Of a DNA stretch of 64,000 nucleotides, positions 45,847-58,559 are shown one piece after another; the stretch's first letter is position 1, and the number at the start of each line of letters is the position of its first letter. The position numbers and the translations under genes are program-made. Source of the DNA: Bigelowiella natans CCMP2755 (Eukaryota > Cercozoa > Chlorarachniophyceae); the NCBI GenBank assembly GCA_000320545.1, contig ADNK01000407.1, positions 1 through 64,000 on the forward strand, read 5' to 3'. The notes under the pieces are model-generated. The model had not been told where the DNA came from. It saw only the letters and a list, made by a program, of their open reading frames with translations, and ran no database searches.

Positions 45847-48776
45847 ATGGAAACACCTGCGGGGGAGCGCAAAATTTTCAAGCAATCGAAAAAGCGAATT
45901 CGAAATGGATCGCTATCTCGTCCAGTACGTACCTAGACGCAAACATTCCCTCATCAATTTAATGTAATAACGCCATGTGCTAATCCGCAAAGAAAAAATT
46001 GGAAGACCGGAAAAGGAGCTTCAGGAACAGCCGTGACAATAAAAATGCGAAAAGCATGGTTCGGTTAACGACCTTCTTTACAAGTGACCGAAAGGATCGC
46101 GTCAAAGTAATTGCATCCATAAATTGTCATATAACAGGATTTAACTGTATTATTTCTTTGCAGCAAACCTCTACAAACAAAACGTATATGATAAGGAGCA
46201 TGCATTCATTATTCCGGGAACTGGCATCCACTTCATATTATACTGCAGTCCTGGGTGCCTTAGGGATTTTACTCTTCATTATACAGAGAGAACTTGAATG
46301 GTAATGATAAATACTGAATAAAAAATGAAAGTTTACTATCTAAAAGGAATGCTGCACTAATGGATTAGGTCTGGATCCAAAACTGCAGGGAACGTGTTGA
46401 GAATTATGAATGTTATCTCGACAATAATTCTGATGCGGTTCATTTATTACTACTACGTTACGGTATTTTTAAAAAAAAATAGCTAAGGAGGTTAGTCCTG
46501 ATGAGATATTCTTGTTGTGTTGCAGGTTCATAGAATGGATAAAATTCACATGAAATTACTTGTTGATACTTCATTTCTAATGACCCCAAATTTGAAGACG
46601 TTCTTGCTAGAGGTGGACATTTTTTCACGTAGTCCCAGGATATGTATGTAATGTCCGAAGTAATTTCGAGGCTGGATCTAATTGAAGAGTTCATGAAAAG
46701 TTGTACTCACAACTCTTATTTAAAATATGGCAGATGATAATATGTATGGCGATCGATTATCCATACCTGGACTACCAGTAAGAATTTGCAATATCACATG
46801 CACAAAAGTGTTTTTTTCAAGATTTGATTTTTGTATCTAGTGTGGACTCGAAAGTGAGTTTCACGAACTCTGGAAATGGGACGTATGATCAAGAAGAATC
46901 CGTCAGAATTAGTCAGTTCATGTCCTTATTCATCTTCTGCCGGTAACACCAAAATAAAGATTTATATCGAGAAGAAATAGATGTGAATTAGCGCAGTAAG
47001 CGCACACGTACATGCTGAACAATAGGATTGATTGTTAGGGTCTATCTTATCGCCCGGTACGTCATGGTGCAAACTTTTCCGCCGTCTCTAAGAATCTTTG
47101 GAAGATCCACGGGAGTTGAGTTCAAGGCTACGTTTGCTTTCAAAGAGATTTTCCACCGTTATCCGGTATGCGAACCTTAAGGTACTAGCAAATTCGATTG
47201 ATATTTAATTCTCTCTCACGATTATAGGGGACAACTCTTGCGGCCCTATCAATTACCACCTTCATGGCTTTGAGCTACTGCTTGTATCTCGTGGAAAGGG
47301 GCTATAACAATGGGATTGACACATACACCACCGCAATGTACGTTTAATTTAGTTCAAAAAACTCTCAAAATGCTTATAAACTCAATTTGATAGGTATTTC
47401 GCTATGATTACCGGCTACACGGTACTTTAACCTAACGTAGATTACTTCTCATGAAGTGCAATAATTAGTCGCATTGTATTGTATTAGGTTGGGTACGGAG
47501 AAATTTTCCCGGTCACAGCAGCAGGAAGATGGGTTGGACAAACGTGAAGTTTGGTTGAACATTGTTTTCTTATTGATTTCTCGAAATCTTAGGTTACCAT
47601 TGTCATTGTCATCGGATTTACCGTGATCAATGCTGTTTTGGTGGCTACGATCGTGGAGTCATTACATTTTACAACCGTCGAGGCGAAGGTATTGATCTTC
47701 AAATGAATTTGGTGGGAGGGGTATTGAGTTAAAACCCATTTTGGCAGATGTCTCGATATGTTCTCTTGCAAAATCTTGAGAAAGAGATGAAGCACCACGC
47801 CGCTTGCGTGCTCCAAAGCGCGTTCAGGATATATCGGTGTCGAAAGCACAATCTTACGTGCACTTCATCTGGAAATCTTTGGTTAATCAATCTCAAGTTC
47901 TTCTGGGCGGTAACAAGATTTTTTTATCAATAATGAGTTTGTGTGCTAATCGGTATTGTTTTTTAATTTTAAGGGGTGCAACTTCCAACGTTTGCGGAAG
48001 CAGCTAGTGTTCGAGAGGAAATTTTATAACAAATCGGTAATCGGCATCACCATTCTGGATTCTGGCACCGGGCCCTCATAATGGTTTTTCTCATTTCAGG
48101 ATCTGAATCAGATGTATATAATGCTGCAAAACGTGCTCAAGGACCATAATAATGTAGTTACTTGTTTAATATTCAAAAAAGAGACATAGTTATCTAATCG
48201 TGGTAAACACTTTGAAGTTCTGCTACATAATTCGATGCAGATGATTTGGGGTCTTCATGTAAACAAATGAGCTTAAAGTGGATATTAAAATAATAGGTAA
48301 TGTCAGCGAATGCGAAGCATACCAAGACGAGGTCAAAGCTTCCCCAGGACGTCTCAAATTCTCCTCAGTTTATGGCTCGGTCTCCGCGAAGTGCTCTCAG
48401 TGTAGATAAAGAGATGAAGTCGTTTTCCACGCTTCCGGGACAAGCAAATACTTCAGAAAACAAGTCATTACTTACGCGCGCAGCTTCTCTTTCTACAGAT
48501 ATTGGAGAAGGGAAACGATTCCACTTTCTAGATGACGATATTACTAAAAAGAAAGAGAAGAAAAAAGTAAACTCAGATTCGTCACTGATCCACGCCTCAG
48601 TTCCCGGATCGCCTTCGGGAGAAAATGGCACTAGTCTTAAATTTTGGGATGATGGGCGGAAAAAGCCCGATAACAGGGTCAAGGAAATTAATGAAATGAT
48701 GCAGAAAATGAGAGAAAGGATTGATGCTGAGTTTGCACAGCTGAGAGTAATGATTCAGGAGAAGCTGAATGATTAG
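45847..48776 (+). CDS. Small-conductance Ca2+-activated K+ channel-like protein (SK/KCNN-like)
   Basis: Six-TM potassium channel. Sixteen exons join in phase to 604 aa: 45847-45924, 45993-46106, 46164-46300, 46369-46456, 46526-46612, 46734-46777, 46841-46942, 47039-47165, 47228-47337, 47394-47421, 47488-47532, 47593-47688, 47748-47909, 47974-48036, 48100-48153, 48297-48776. S1 is LGALGILLFIIQRELEW; the S3/S4 region reads FLLEMIICMAIDYPYL ... VYLIARYVMVQTFPPSLRI and lacks a voltage-sensor Arg ladder, as in SK channels. The selectivity filter is TGYTVGYGE, followed by FPVTAAGRW and S6. A post-S6 segment (NLEKEMKHHAACVLQSAFRI) resembles the SK calmodulin-binding domain. The tail ends in a coiled coil (VKEINEMMQKMRERIDAEF). 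Gating by calmodulin is inference. Confidence 0.93.
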
Positions 48777-49524
48777 GATTCTCTCATGCAAGAGGGATCG
48801 TGGATATCCTTGTACTGACGAATCGTTTTCCACCACAAACCTTAGTCGGCGCATGTTCAATTAATATGTAAGCGAATAGAACTTACTATTAAAATGTCCC
48901 CTGTACTTTGCGAAGCTGGATGCAATCGGCGAGACGTGGCAAGCTGCTAGCTCTAGTAGCTAACACAATTACAAGTACGTGACATTCATGTCGAATCGCA
49001 TCTGCATGACGACGTCCGTGCTAGCAGTGCTAGCGTGATGCGCGCGCGCATTTCACTGTCGTCTAGCTGTGTCATGGCACACTTAGCTTAGATGCACGAC
49101 GTGTCATAGACATGACATGTTTGCAGTAGTGGGTGCGATGCTAAAGGTGCTGCATGCGTTTTAGCAGGTTTCCTAGCTCGATCGATCATGGAATGCACAT
49201 GGCCAGCTAGCTACTAGCTGCTAGCTAGTACAATTAACATTCATGCGTGCGCGTGCATGTCATGGCTAGCATGTCCAATATATAAGTATTCCACGCAGCA
49301 TTATACACGATATACCACAGCATACTAGCATCACTACTAGCTAGCTCGCTCATCATTTGACTGGGCATAATAAGCATATAGCGCGCGCGCTTACAAATAG
49401 CATCGGTAAATGATGTAAAAGTCATTTACGCGTTAAAACTTACATTAATCATTAATTGCTTAACATTATTGACGGACTAGCTACGCTACAGCAGCAGGAA
49501 ACCAAGTCTTCGATTGCTCTGAGC
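48777..49524. other. Convergent intergenic gap with CTAG island (about 48930-49480)
   Basis: GCTGCTAGCTCTAGTAGCTA near 48940, CCAGCTAGCTACTAGCTGCT near 49202 and CTACTAGCTAGCTCGCTC near 49334, with GCGCGCGC runs. No gene seen. Confidence 0.7.
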
Positions 49525-50088
49525 TCAGCTAAAAGACAAGCCAAACTCTTCGATCGAGGCAGAAAAATTGAACTTGTTCGCAGCTGCTTTGAGCCCCATC
49601 TCTAAAGCCCGTCGCAAACGTCGTACGGGCGGGATCATTCTTGTGGACATAGATTGGGCGGGTGCAGCAGCTGCTTTGACGTTTTGTTGTCGATGCAGCA
49701 GCGTTATTCCGCTTTTATTTGTTTCACCAACTTTGCCACTGCTGACAGAAACCCTACTTGTACTGTCACTCTTACCGCCGCTGTTGCTGCTACTTCTGCC
49801 TGACCCTACATTTGTTTCCTCCCCCCCTGTATTTGCTTTATTTTTCGACTCAACGCAATGCACGCCTACAACAGCCTGCCTGGCCTCATCTACCTCATCT
49901 GCACCTTCCCCCTTTTGAGGGTGGCAGTGACGGTTTAAAGCAACTGAAGCATTTGCAAATCGAAAGTAAACTTTGAGCTTGCAACACTGATGCTTCTGCC
50001 CTTCTCCCAATCTTAAAATATGCTTCCTGCCTTCTTGCCCTTCCTCTCCTACTTCAAGAGTATGGACGTCGCCATCTTCAGATGCAGT

Positions 50089-50119
<31 letters not shown>

Positions 50120-52704
50120 ACATCAGCAGGAGGAGGTTGAGTGGGAGGAGAAACGGAGGAGAAAGAAGCAGCAGCAGCTGCTGGAGAAGCAATAGGAACA
50201 GCTGCGGCTGCTGGTGATGGTACTGGCGAGCGAAGGGAGACATTGTGCGCTCTACCTCCACCATTACATGATCGCGTCTCGCCATTATTTTCATTTGCGT
50301 TGTTTCGACTCGCGTGTTTTCCCGCTCGTCCGTTTGCTTTATCACCTCCTACTGCTTTTCCTCCTCCTCCTCCTCCTCCTCCTCCTCCTCCTCCTCCTCC
50401 TCCTTTTGTTGCCCCTTCTCCTCCCTCATCAGGTTCATGCCGTTGCTTTTTGTTGGAAACACAAACACCATTATCATCACCAGAGCTGCTTTGGTAATGG
50501 GCCGCAGCAGTTTCTCGTTTCCATTTCAGGTTTCTTGCACGTTTCTTACTGACAGCACTGCCCTTCTTCGTCCCAGCTGCACTGCATTGGGGGGGGGGGG
50601 GGGGGTTCTGTTGGTGTCCACGGAGGAAATTCATGGTATGTTGGCTAAGGTGAAGAAGATCTAAACTGTCCGCGTGTATTGACCTAGCGCACTCATGAAG
50701 GGTAGGCTCGCACAACCGCGTAAAAGTGAGAGGGGGGAGAGCAATGCAGATAGTGGCTATCACCGCCAACTTGAGTTCGTTATCTTCCCTCTCTTCTTCT
50801 TCTTCTTCTTCCCACTCTCGTCGTTGTCGCCCATCCCTCAATCCGTCTTCTTTCACTTCCTCACGCAGATCCCCCGGCAAAGAGCATACTGCTGCTCCGC
50901 CATTTGGGTTATGATTCTGACGATGTGTATGGACTAGTGGGTGATATGAAGGGAACGAAGTCAGGTGTTTCATCCTACTACCACAGCTTTTACCATCGTT
51001 GCCCCCTAGCTGATCGATAGCAGCTGGAGGCGGAAGTGGAGGAGGAGGAGGGTATGCAGCCATATGGTGGATCGTTTGACCAATATCACGCTTCCTATTT
51101 GAGCTGCTGAGCTGCGGGGAAGTAATCGTCGATGGGGAACCATATCGAGCACCACAGTAATACGCAGAGAGGTCGGTGGTGGGAGAGATTGAGGATGAGG
51201 AAAGGGGAGGTTGGAAATCGCGGTGTTGTTGGTGTTGATGTTGTTGTTGTTGTCGTCGTAGATTGTGCTGCTGTTGTTGGTGGTGCGAAGTAGTAGCAAT
51301 GTCAAAGCTAAGGCTACGCTTCATGCTTACAGTCGGTGGTTTCCACTCTTCATCACGCTGCTGCTGCTGCTGCTGCTGCCAATAAAATGGTATTCGGTAC
51401 GGATAATAAAACTGTAGACCAGGATGAAAGCAAGGGTTCTGATGCTGTCTTTGGTGGGGTCTATCACTTGGGAGGAGGGGAAGAGGAGGAGCCTGAGAAT
51501 GCGGATTGGGTTGGTTGTAGAAGTCGTAGTTGCCCTCTGGATGATGACGACGATGATGATGATGGTGATGAGGTCCCTGGCCTCCTCCTCCTCCTCCTCC
51601 TCCTCCTCCTCCTCCTCCTCCCTCCTTCTGTGAAAGAGTTTTCTGAACTAAAAGATGCTGGTTCTGAGGGGGAAGATGATGTCCAGGGATTATTGGTCTT
51701 TGGTGCCTTCCGCAGTGCAGCTGTTGAGTCTGCCGATTACGATGGATATTGATAGTTATGTCTCCATCCGCTATCGTCGCTCTCGCTTCCAAATTCGAGT
51801 TGGCTAGGAGATCTTCATCATCATCATCATCACCACCACCACCGCTATTCTCATCGTAGTCATCTACATCATCATCGTCGTCGTCGTCGTCGTCGTTTTC
51901 ATCGTCTTCATCGTCTTCCAGATCCTTCTGTTTGGATACGCAATTTTTGGATTCAATTCTTTGGTGTCCATTTGCGCGAAGAGGATGAAGAGAAAGGTAG
52001 ATTTCAAGCAGACAGGAAGAGAGGAGTTGGAGAGAGGAAAATACGAAAAAGGCATAAAGAGGAGGAAAGAGAAGTCATGCAAGAGAAGAAATATACGTAA
52101 AGACGATGTAGATTCCCATTATCTTATATTGCCCCTTGCAACCATTTCTTCTATTTCTTTTCCTGCTGCTGCTACGACAAACCTGTGCTAACTCAGCCAG
52201 TGCTGATGCAGCAGCGATACCCTCTTCCATGCCACGGCGCCCTTTCTTCTTCTTCTTCTTCTTTATTTTATTTCCTTTCTTCTTCTTCCCAGGCGACAAT
52301 TGCTTATTGCCATCACTTTTCTTCATCTTTCTTGGCTCCTCCTTCCCCCCCCCCCTCCTCCTCTTCTTCACTCTCGTGATCCCCCCCCCATAAATCGGCA
52401 GTGAAGAAGAGGAGTGGGAGCGAGAAAGATGAGGGTAGCTATGGTGGTAGGTATGGAGCTGCTGCTGCTGCTGCTGCCGCATATTGCACTTCTCAGTCAA
52501 GGACGGCGACGAATGACGGTGACGATGACGACGATCGTGGTGGTGCAAAAGGATAGTGTCATGCGAACGACTCGGGGGCAGCCGTGATAACGAAGATGAT
52601 GACAACTTGATGATGGTACTTTTTCTATTAAAAGAGGCAGCTGCGGCAGCAGCAGCGGCATTAGCCTTACTCAAACGACGAGCGTGGACCCAGCCGTCAG
52701 CCAT
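49525..52704 (-). CDS. Low-complexity (His/Gln/Gly/Asp-rich) nuclear-type protein segment
   Basis: Open minus-strand segments. From about 52704, MADGWVHARRLSKANAAAA runs into Ser/His/Lys-rich sequence with GMEEGIAAASALAELAQVCR. An acidic exon near 51930-51790 (LEDDEDDEND, poly-Asp) joins a 750-residue frame ending EEFGLSFS at 49525. That frame holds poly-Gly, poly-Gln and poly-His runs and one ordered stretch, LAVIATICIALPPLTFTRLC followed by EPTLHECARSIHADSL. LPPLTFTRLCE loosely recalls PPP4R2 (phosphatase 4 regulatory subunit), a tentative idea only. The C-terminal MIPPVRRLRRALEMGLKAAA is helical and basic. Probably the 3' part of the same minus-strand unit as the exons up to 58.1 kb. Confidence 0.5.
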
Positions 52705-52944
52705 TTCTTCTTCTTCTACATGGGGTGGGGTTATTCAATGATTTCATCATACTTGAAACATAGCGTGAAAAGAAGAGAATAGATCTAGGCTTTAGCAGGA
52801 TTACGCTGGCTTTTAATATTGCTGATCGACTCTCTCGATGTGTTGTTTGATTCCCTTTTTTGGCACTCCAATGCTGTTCAGCAACTAAGTAACGAACAGA
52901 AGATGGACTCCCCCACAACTTGACCATCATCACTGTAGACTTCA

Positions 52945-52961
52945 TCAACCATCCATTTTGG

Positions 52962-53006
<45 letters not shown>

Positions 53007-53670
53007 TAAATGTATCATAGAGCACCATACCTGGCGGGGGCCGCAAATCACTCCGAGGTGGCATCTTAGATGCCAAACCGCTCTCGATTTGCAATGCGCG
53101 AGCACCGTTGTTGTTACTGTTGTTGTTATCCCAATGGCCTGCTTCGGCGCTATTGCTATCTCTCCTGTGTATGTTTGAATGATTGATCAGTCTTCCCTCC
53201 AACACACATTGCAACTGCTGCTGCTGCTTGCTGCATTACAAATGCCACCACATCATCAGAGGATATACAGCAAAGCACAACAAGCAAGCATATCATAAAC
53301 TATGGATCCTCCTTACCCTTCCAAACGGGTAGCGGTGGTAAAGACGACGCGAGATGAAGGAGGAGGAGGAGGAGGAGGAGGAGGAGGAGGAGGAGAGGGG
53401 GTAGGCTGCTCTTGTTCTATTGTTCCCAGCCATTCTGTTTTGACTTCTCCGCTATCATATACATGTGCCGGTACTCCTGCTGCTCCTGCTCCTCCTGCTA
53501 CTGCTATCGTTGAGGGGGTGGCAGCAGCAGCAGCAGCAGCATTTGAAATAGACGTAGAAGACTTGACAATAAAAGGGTTGGAGCTTCTGCTGCTTCTGCT
53601 GCTGCTGCTGCGGAGGTATCTTTCGTGCTGCTGCTGCTGCTGCTGATGCGTCCTAGATGATGATGATGAA

Positions 53671-53702
<32 letters not shown>

Positions 53703-54728
53703 AGGTGGAACATCCTTCAGAGGCTCATGCTGCTGCCGTCGTCTGTATCTGAAGGAGGATTGGGGGGGGGGGGGAGGGGGTTGGATGAAGGGAAACGAAC
53801 AATATATGTAACAGAGAGGGAGAGAGATAGAAAGAAACACAGATTCGTGAAAACAAAGCGTGTACTGTTAAGCGCGCGTTCACAAAGATACCAATACTGC
53901 TTTCGAAAGGTTTTTTGTGCATATTTTCCATCGACACCATAACGACGGTGCGATATGATGACCAATCTTCGTTTCACTTACTGATGTCGCGAGCCACTAG
54001 ACTCCACACAGCTGCTAGTTGTTGTGGATGCTGTTGCAGCAGCGTAAGCGAAATTCCGTTGGTAGTGGTGGTGGTGGTGGTGCTGCTGCTGAAGATGACT
54101 ACTTAAGTGAGGATAATTGCTATAATTCTGCTCCTCGTTGGAGGATGGAGGATGAACAATGCTATTTTTGCCCATCTGGCGACGATGCTGCGAAGCAGCA
54201 TCAACAAAATTGGTAAAACTATTTTCGTTTCTTGGTGCTGCCGCATGACGGATGGAGGCATCATGGTGCTGGTACTGTCTACAGCCACTACTACTCATTA
54301 GAAAAGAAGAAGAAGATGATGATGATGACGACGATGATGATGCTGAAGGCGCAGCGGCAGGTGTGATGTAGGACGATGATGGCTTACTACTAATCTCAGC
54401 TGCCATTTGGTTATTGTTGCTAGCAGTAGTCCGAGGAGGAGATAACAATGATGACGACGGCGACGACGATGATGATGCTATCGTCCCCTGCTTGCGCGAG
54501 GTAGTGCTATTTGCGTTGAGGCTACTACTACTATTCGTGGCCTGGAGGAGTCCTTTTTGTTTGAGGTAGTAGTGGGAGTTCTGAATGATCGCTGCCACTT
54601 GGTCCACCTCGCGTCTTAACGTGACAAGATCGTCCTCCGCACCATCATACCTTAGCAGCAGCCATAATAGCAACAACAGCAATAGCGATGGTGACGATAA
54701 AGAGCATGGTGGTGGTGTGATCATGATG

Positions 54729-54763
<35 letters not shown>

Positions 54764-55246
54764 CATTCCTGCGTCTGCCGTAGAATGAAAACATCAGCGT
54801 TCTGTACATCTCTCATGGAGAGCGGCATGGCGCGCCCCGAGTTTAGGATAGCTCCCGTCGCGTCGTTGTCGCCAGCTCCATTGCCTCCTTTGCCGCCATG
54901 CTTTCCTTGCGTCTTACGGATTCGTTTGGCCGATTTCAGGACTTTTATCAACCTGGAGATAGTGTTGTTTTTGCTGGTGGGATAAATAGAGAAGAGAGAA
55001 GACTATTATAGGACGAGGAGGAGGAGGGAGAGGAGGAGGAAGGGGGGGGGGAGGAGGAGGAATAGCAACAATATATTGTTTCAACGTCTCCTTCCTAGCT
55101 GGGATGTGACCTTCCGAGGCTGCTGGTATTCTCCATCCGCGCACAGGAGTTGAGCAGGTGCTTCACCAGCGACGCCTTGTCGATGCATTGCTTGCCGTTG
55201 TTGTAGCGGAGAAACCTTACTCTAGTTCCACATCTAATATTGGGGG

Positions 55247-55288
<42 letters not shown>

Positions 55289-56655
55289 CAGATACGAGTG
55301 TGGGAAAGAGGAGGAAGAGAAGGAAGACCAATATAACTACAGAGCAATGCAAAAGGATGTAGACGGGGACGATAATTCGTGAATGTGAGTGAAAGAAAGA
55401 CAGAATAGTGGAGGTAATAGCATCAGCACTAGTTGTGTTGCGGTTGCTTTAAAAGCAGCAAAGAAGATAATGCAGAGGGGCTGGGAAGGGAGAATATTCT
55501 TAATTAAATTTCATTGCCTTGGGCAGGCAATCTTGTTCTGATTTCCTTCCGCCGCAGTGACAAGGAGAAGAGGTGGCTGGGGGCTCAGCGCAGATGCTGC
55601 AGCAGAAGTAGCAGTTGGCATTGGTGTAGGGGGAGGCTGATGGAATTGGTGGAGATGCTGCTGCTGCTGGTGGTGGTGGTGGTGCTGGTGGTGGTGGTGC
55701 TGTGTAGGAGCTCTACGTACGCCAACATCAGCCTTTCGATCGTTCTGTTGTGATTGCTGTTGCTGATACTGCTGCTGGTTGGTTATCCTGGTAAAGTGAA
55801 GAGAAGGCTGTTGCTTTTCTCCTCCTCCTCCTCCTCCTCCTCCTCCTCCTCCTCCTCGGTCTCTCTGCAAGGGGGGAGGAGAAGCAGAGGTTTATGCAGA
55901 TGACATGACGAAGCAGGAGGCGAACAAGTAGTGGTAGTAGTAGTAGTAGTACAATTGGCAGATGTTGGCGATGGTATTAGCGTAGTATGAGCTTTCTTCT
56001 CAAAGTCCACACGCATTCACATATGCTACACACATGCATACACTTGGAGCACACACACACTTTTGTGCGTAGGAAGTGAATGGATGTGTGTGAACTGGAG
56101 CACACACACACACACACACACACTTTTGTGCATAGGAAGTGAATGGATGTGTGGTGAACTGGTGGTGGTTTGCACGTGTCAATAAATGGAGGGAATCACC
56201 TGCGCAGGGGGCGGTGGTGGTGGTGGTGATAATTGTTGTTCCTGGTAAGCAGCATCACCAGCAGCAGTCGATACAGAAGCTTTGCGGGGAAGTAGTAGCG
56301 ATAAAGGTGATGAGGATGCTGCTATTGCTGATAGAGATGAGGACGACGATTGTGGTTGGCTGCTGCTTGAAGATCCTGTAATGACCTTCTCGTTACCACC
56401 AGAAGCAGTAGTGTTTATTACGTCACTGCCACTATTATTGCTATCGTTATTGTTGTTGTTGCTGCTGCTGCTGGTGGTGGTGGTGGTTGTAGTGGCATTG
56501 TTGTGGGTGGTTTCGGGAGGGCGCACACCTCCACGACCACCACCTCGTATGCGGGCAACAAAGGATGTCGCCTGTTCGTGGTGGAGGCCTACATCATCAT
56601 ATAGTATTAGGAGTAGTACTACTTGCCAAGGGGGGGGAGGAGGGGGTGTTAGCAT
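52945..56655 (-). CDS. Minus-strand low-complexity exons (Ser/Gln/His/Pro-rich), probably same gene
   Basis: Exon-like blocks with splice sites include: 53200-53028 (GRLINHSNIHRRDSNSAEAG ... MPPRSDLRPPPG, donor GTATGG); 53750-53310 (Ser/Ala/Pro runs); 54650-53978 (YDGAEDDLVTLRREVDQVAA, IIQNSHYYLKQKG, then Ser/His-rich); 54951-54760 (LIKVLKSAKRIRKTQGKHGG ... MPLSMRDVQNADVFILRQTQ); 55230-55070 (VRFLRYNNGKQCIDKASLVK); 55870-55511 (Gln/His-rich); 56600-56179 (Asn/Ser/Thr-rich). Ordered islets sit between homopolymeric runs, as in large protist regulatory proteins. I could not phase all joins and no domain is named. Confidence 0.4.
52966..53003. repeat. (GA)n microsatellite
   Basis: A GA tract of about 18 units in a predicted intron of the minus-strand low-complexity gene. 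Confidence 0.9.
55248..55285. repeat. (TA)n microsatellite
   Basis: About 18 TA units in a predicted intron. Others of the same type lie at 57613-57641 and 62182-62220. Confidence 0.9.
56041..56160. repeat. Two-copy tandem repeat with CA core (about 60 bp per unit)
   Basis: The unit GGAGC-(AC)n-TTTTGTGC-[G/A]TAGGAAGTGAATGGATGTGTG-GTGAACTGG occurs twice in tandem, differing mainly in the length of the CA tract. It lies between predicted exons of the minus-strand gene. Confidence 0.85.
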
Positions 56656-56926
56656 ATGTTTTCCTTAACGATTCGAAATTGTTAGCAAAACCATCCAACC
56701 CAGTCGGCTCACCACTACCACCCCCACCACCACCACCACCAAAATCACCAGTGTATTAACGATGACGGCAATGTATGCACATCTATACTAGATAGAGGGT
56801 GAGGGTAGAATTATGATGGCCGACCGTCAAGATCTTTCACGACTCTATTAGTGCTAGTGGCTTGCTTGAATGCTTTGGAATATACGATAAATATTGTAAA
56901 ATAAATGCATAACCCATTTCTAGATG

Positions 56927-56957
<31 letters not shown>

Positions 56958-57014
56958 ACACACATACACATACACACACAGACACAGCACATCATCCACA
57001 CTGTTGCTAAATAC

Positions 57015-57613
57015 CCCTGATTTTGGCTCTCCAGTTACCGACGGTGGTGTCAGTTATTCGGAACCTCTTGACGTGCTCCCACATCGCTTGGCATAACCAT
57101 GCGACCACCTTCAAATGCTTTGAATCCTCTGGTATTATGACATTTTCTTCTCCTCCTTCTTCTTTTCCCCCTCCTGAGGCGACCAGTGCAAGCCACTGTT
57201 CCATCTCGGATATCGCGGACATTTGAGGCTCCATAAATTTGCTGCCGGTGGACCTGATCGTGCGGTTGCACACCCGAGCTAACTCCTTCGTCTAGAATCA
57301 TGCATTATTAAGTGTGAAAATGATAGTGTTGACACAATATCATTATACTTTGTTTATGTGGGTCTTGTGGCGCATGATGATGAAAATGAAAATTTGAGGA
57401 CGCTGTTTATCTCTCAAGCCATAAGTCGCCCCTTTCTGAAATGCCTCTTCTTTCCTCTTTTATGTCACTTACGAAGATAATTGCGTTCATGATTCCGATG
57501 CGAATTTTGGCGTGAGACTTTCGAAGCTCCTTTTTAATCAATCATGAATGTGCACTTATACGTACGATATACAATATGAGTGCAATTATAAACACACACA
57601 TATTAAAATAAAG

Positions 57614-57646
<33 letters not shown>

Positions 57647-58107
57647 TTTATATATTCATGTTTTCACGCATATGTACAAATACATTTCTATTTTTCAGAT
57701 ATATAATATGCAATACTCTTATTTTGCATCGTAGCACATTAAATGATTCTTCTGCCTCGTGTTGATACTGATACCTTCGTAGCCTCGTGAAAGCGACTTT
57801 GTGCCATTTGTACATCCTCAAACATTCCCAAAACACCTTCACCCCAAAGGTTACAGGCCAAATGTACCTTTGAAATGTTGGGATGCACATACAACGGACA
57901 TCACCATAGTAGTAAGTTGCACCAGGATCAGCAAAGTTCATGCACGTTCTGATGGCATATATTTAAGATGATTGATTCTTTCTCACGAACGAACCTTGGT
58001 GTTTGTATGGCGGCGGCTTTTCAGAACGTCAGCAGTGGCTGCGATTCCGCACACGCCGCAAATGTCCTTTGTCATTTCCCTTATTTTCAAACAACGATTA
58101 GTTACGT
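57015..58107 (-). CDS. Unassigned protein segment with CxxC motif and helical region
   Basis: Five exons join in phase: 58107-57987, 57948-57855, 57816-57775, 57529-57473 and 57291-57015. They read TNRCLKIREMTKDICGVCG (a CxxC metal-site-like motif), TCMNFADPGATYYYGDVRC (with more Cys), DVQMAQSRFHEATK-ELRKSH, AKIRIGIMNAIIF-TKELARV and MSAISEMEQWLALVASGGGK, ending near HLKVVAWLCQAMWEHVKRF. The last three exons would form long amphipathic helices. I do not recognise the family. It ends in phase 1 at a GTATTT donor, so it continues downstream, probably into the low-complexity exons below 56.7 kb. Confidence 0.6.
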
Positions 58108-58559
58108 CTGTGAAACTGGAACGTCAAAACCAATTTTGATTTCGCTTTCTTCCGCTTTGTGACGTAAGTTTTGCTCGGGGTTGTGCTCCTGAGATCGTGA
58201 CAAGCAAACGAGAAATACCTAAGCTATCAAGCACGTATAACGCAGGAATAGTGGTGCTACTGAATCGCTAGACACTTTATATAAGTGCAAAAATGAAACG
58301 CTTCAATTTCGTCGGATGACCTCCTGCTCATTGCAAAGCGAACTAGCGAAACATCGACGGTGCTTGCGACACATTGTTACATTGCACCACACAAACAGAA
58401 TCTAGATTTTAGCCTCGTCCCACTATAAGGGCCTTCTTGCTTAAAACATCGATTCAAAAGGAGCATTTGATCACAGTGTTGGACCTCCATCAAACGCAGA
58501 CGAGGAGAGGCACGCTTGACGTTAACAAGCTGAGTTCGATCTACGACAACATATTTCGA

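Noticed and set aside
49568..51752. Several + strand ORFs rich in Ser, Leu or Pro
   Set aside because: They are shadows of minus-strand homopolymer coding runs (poly-Gly, poly-Gln, poly-His).
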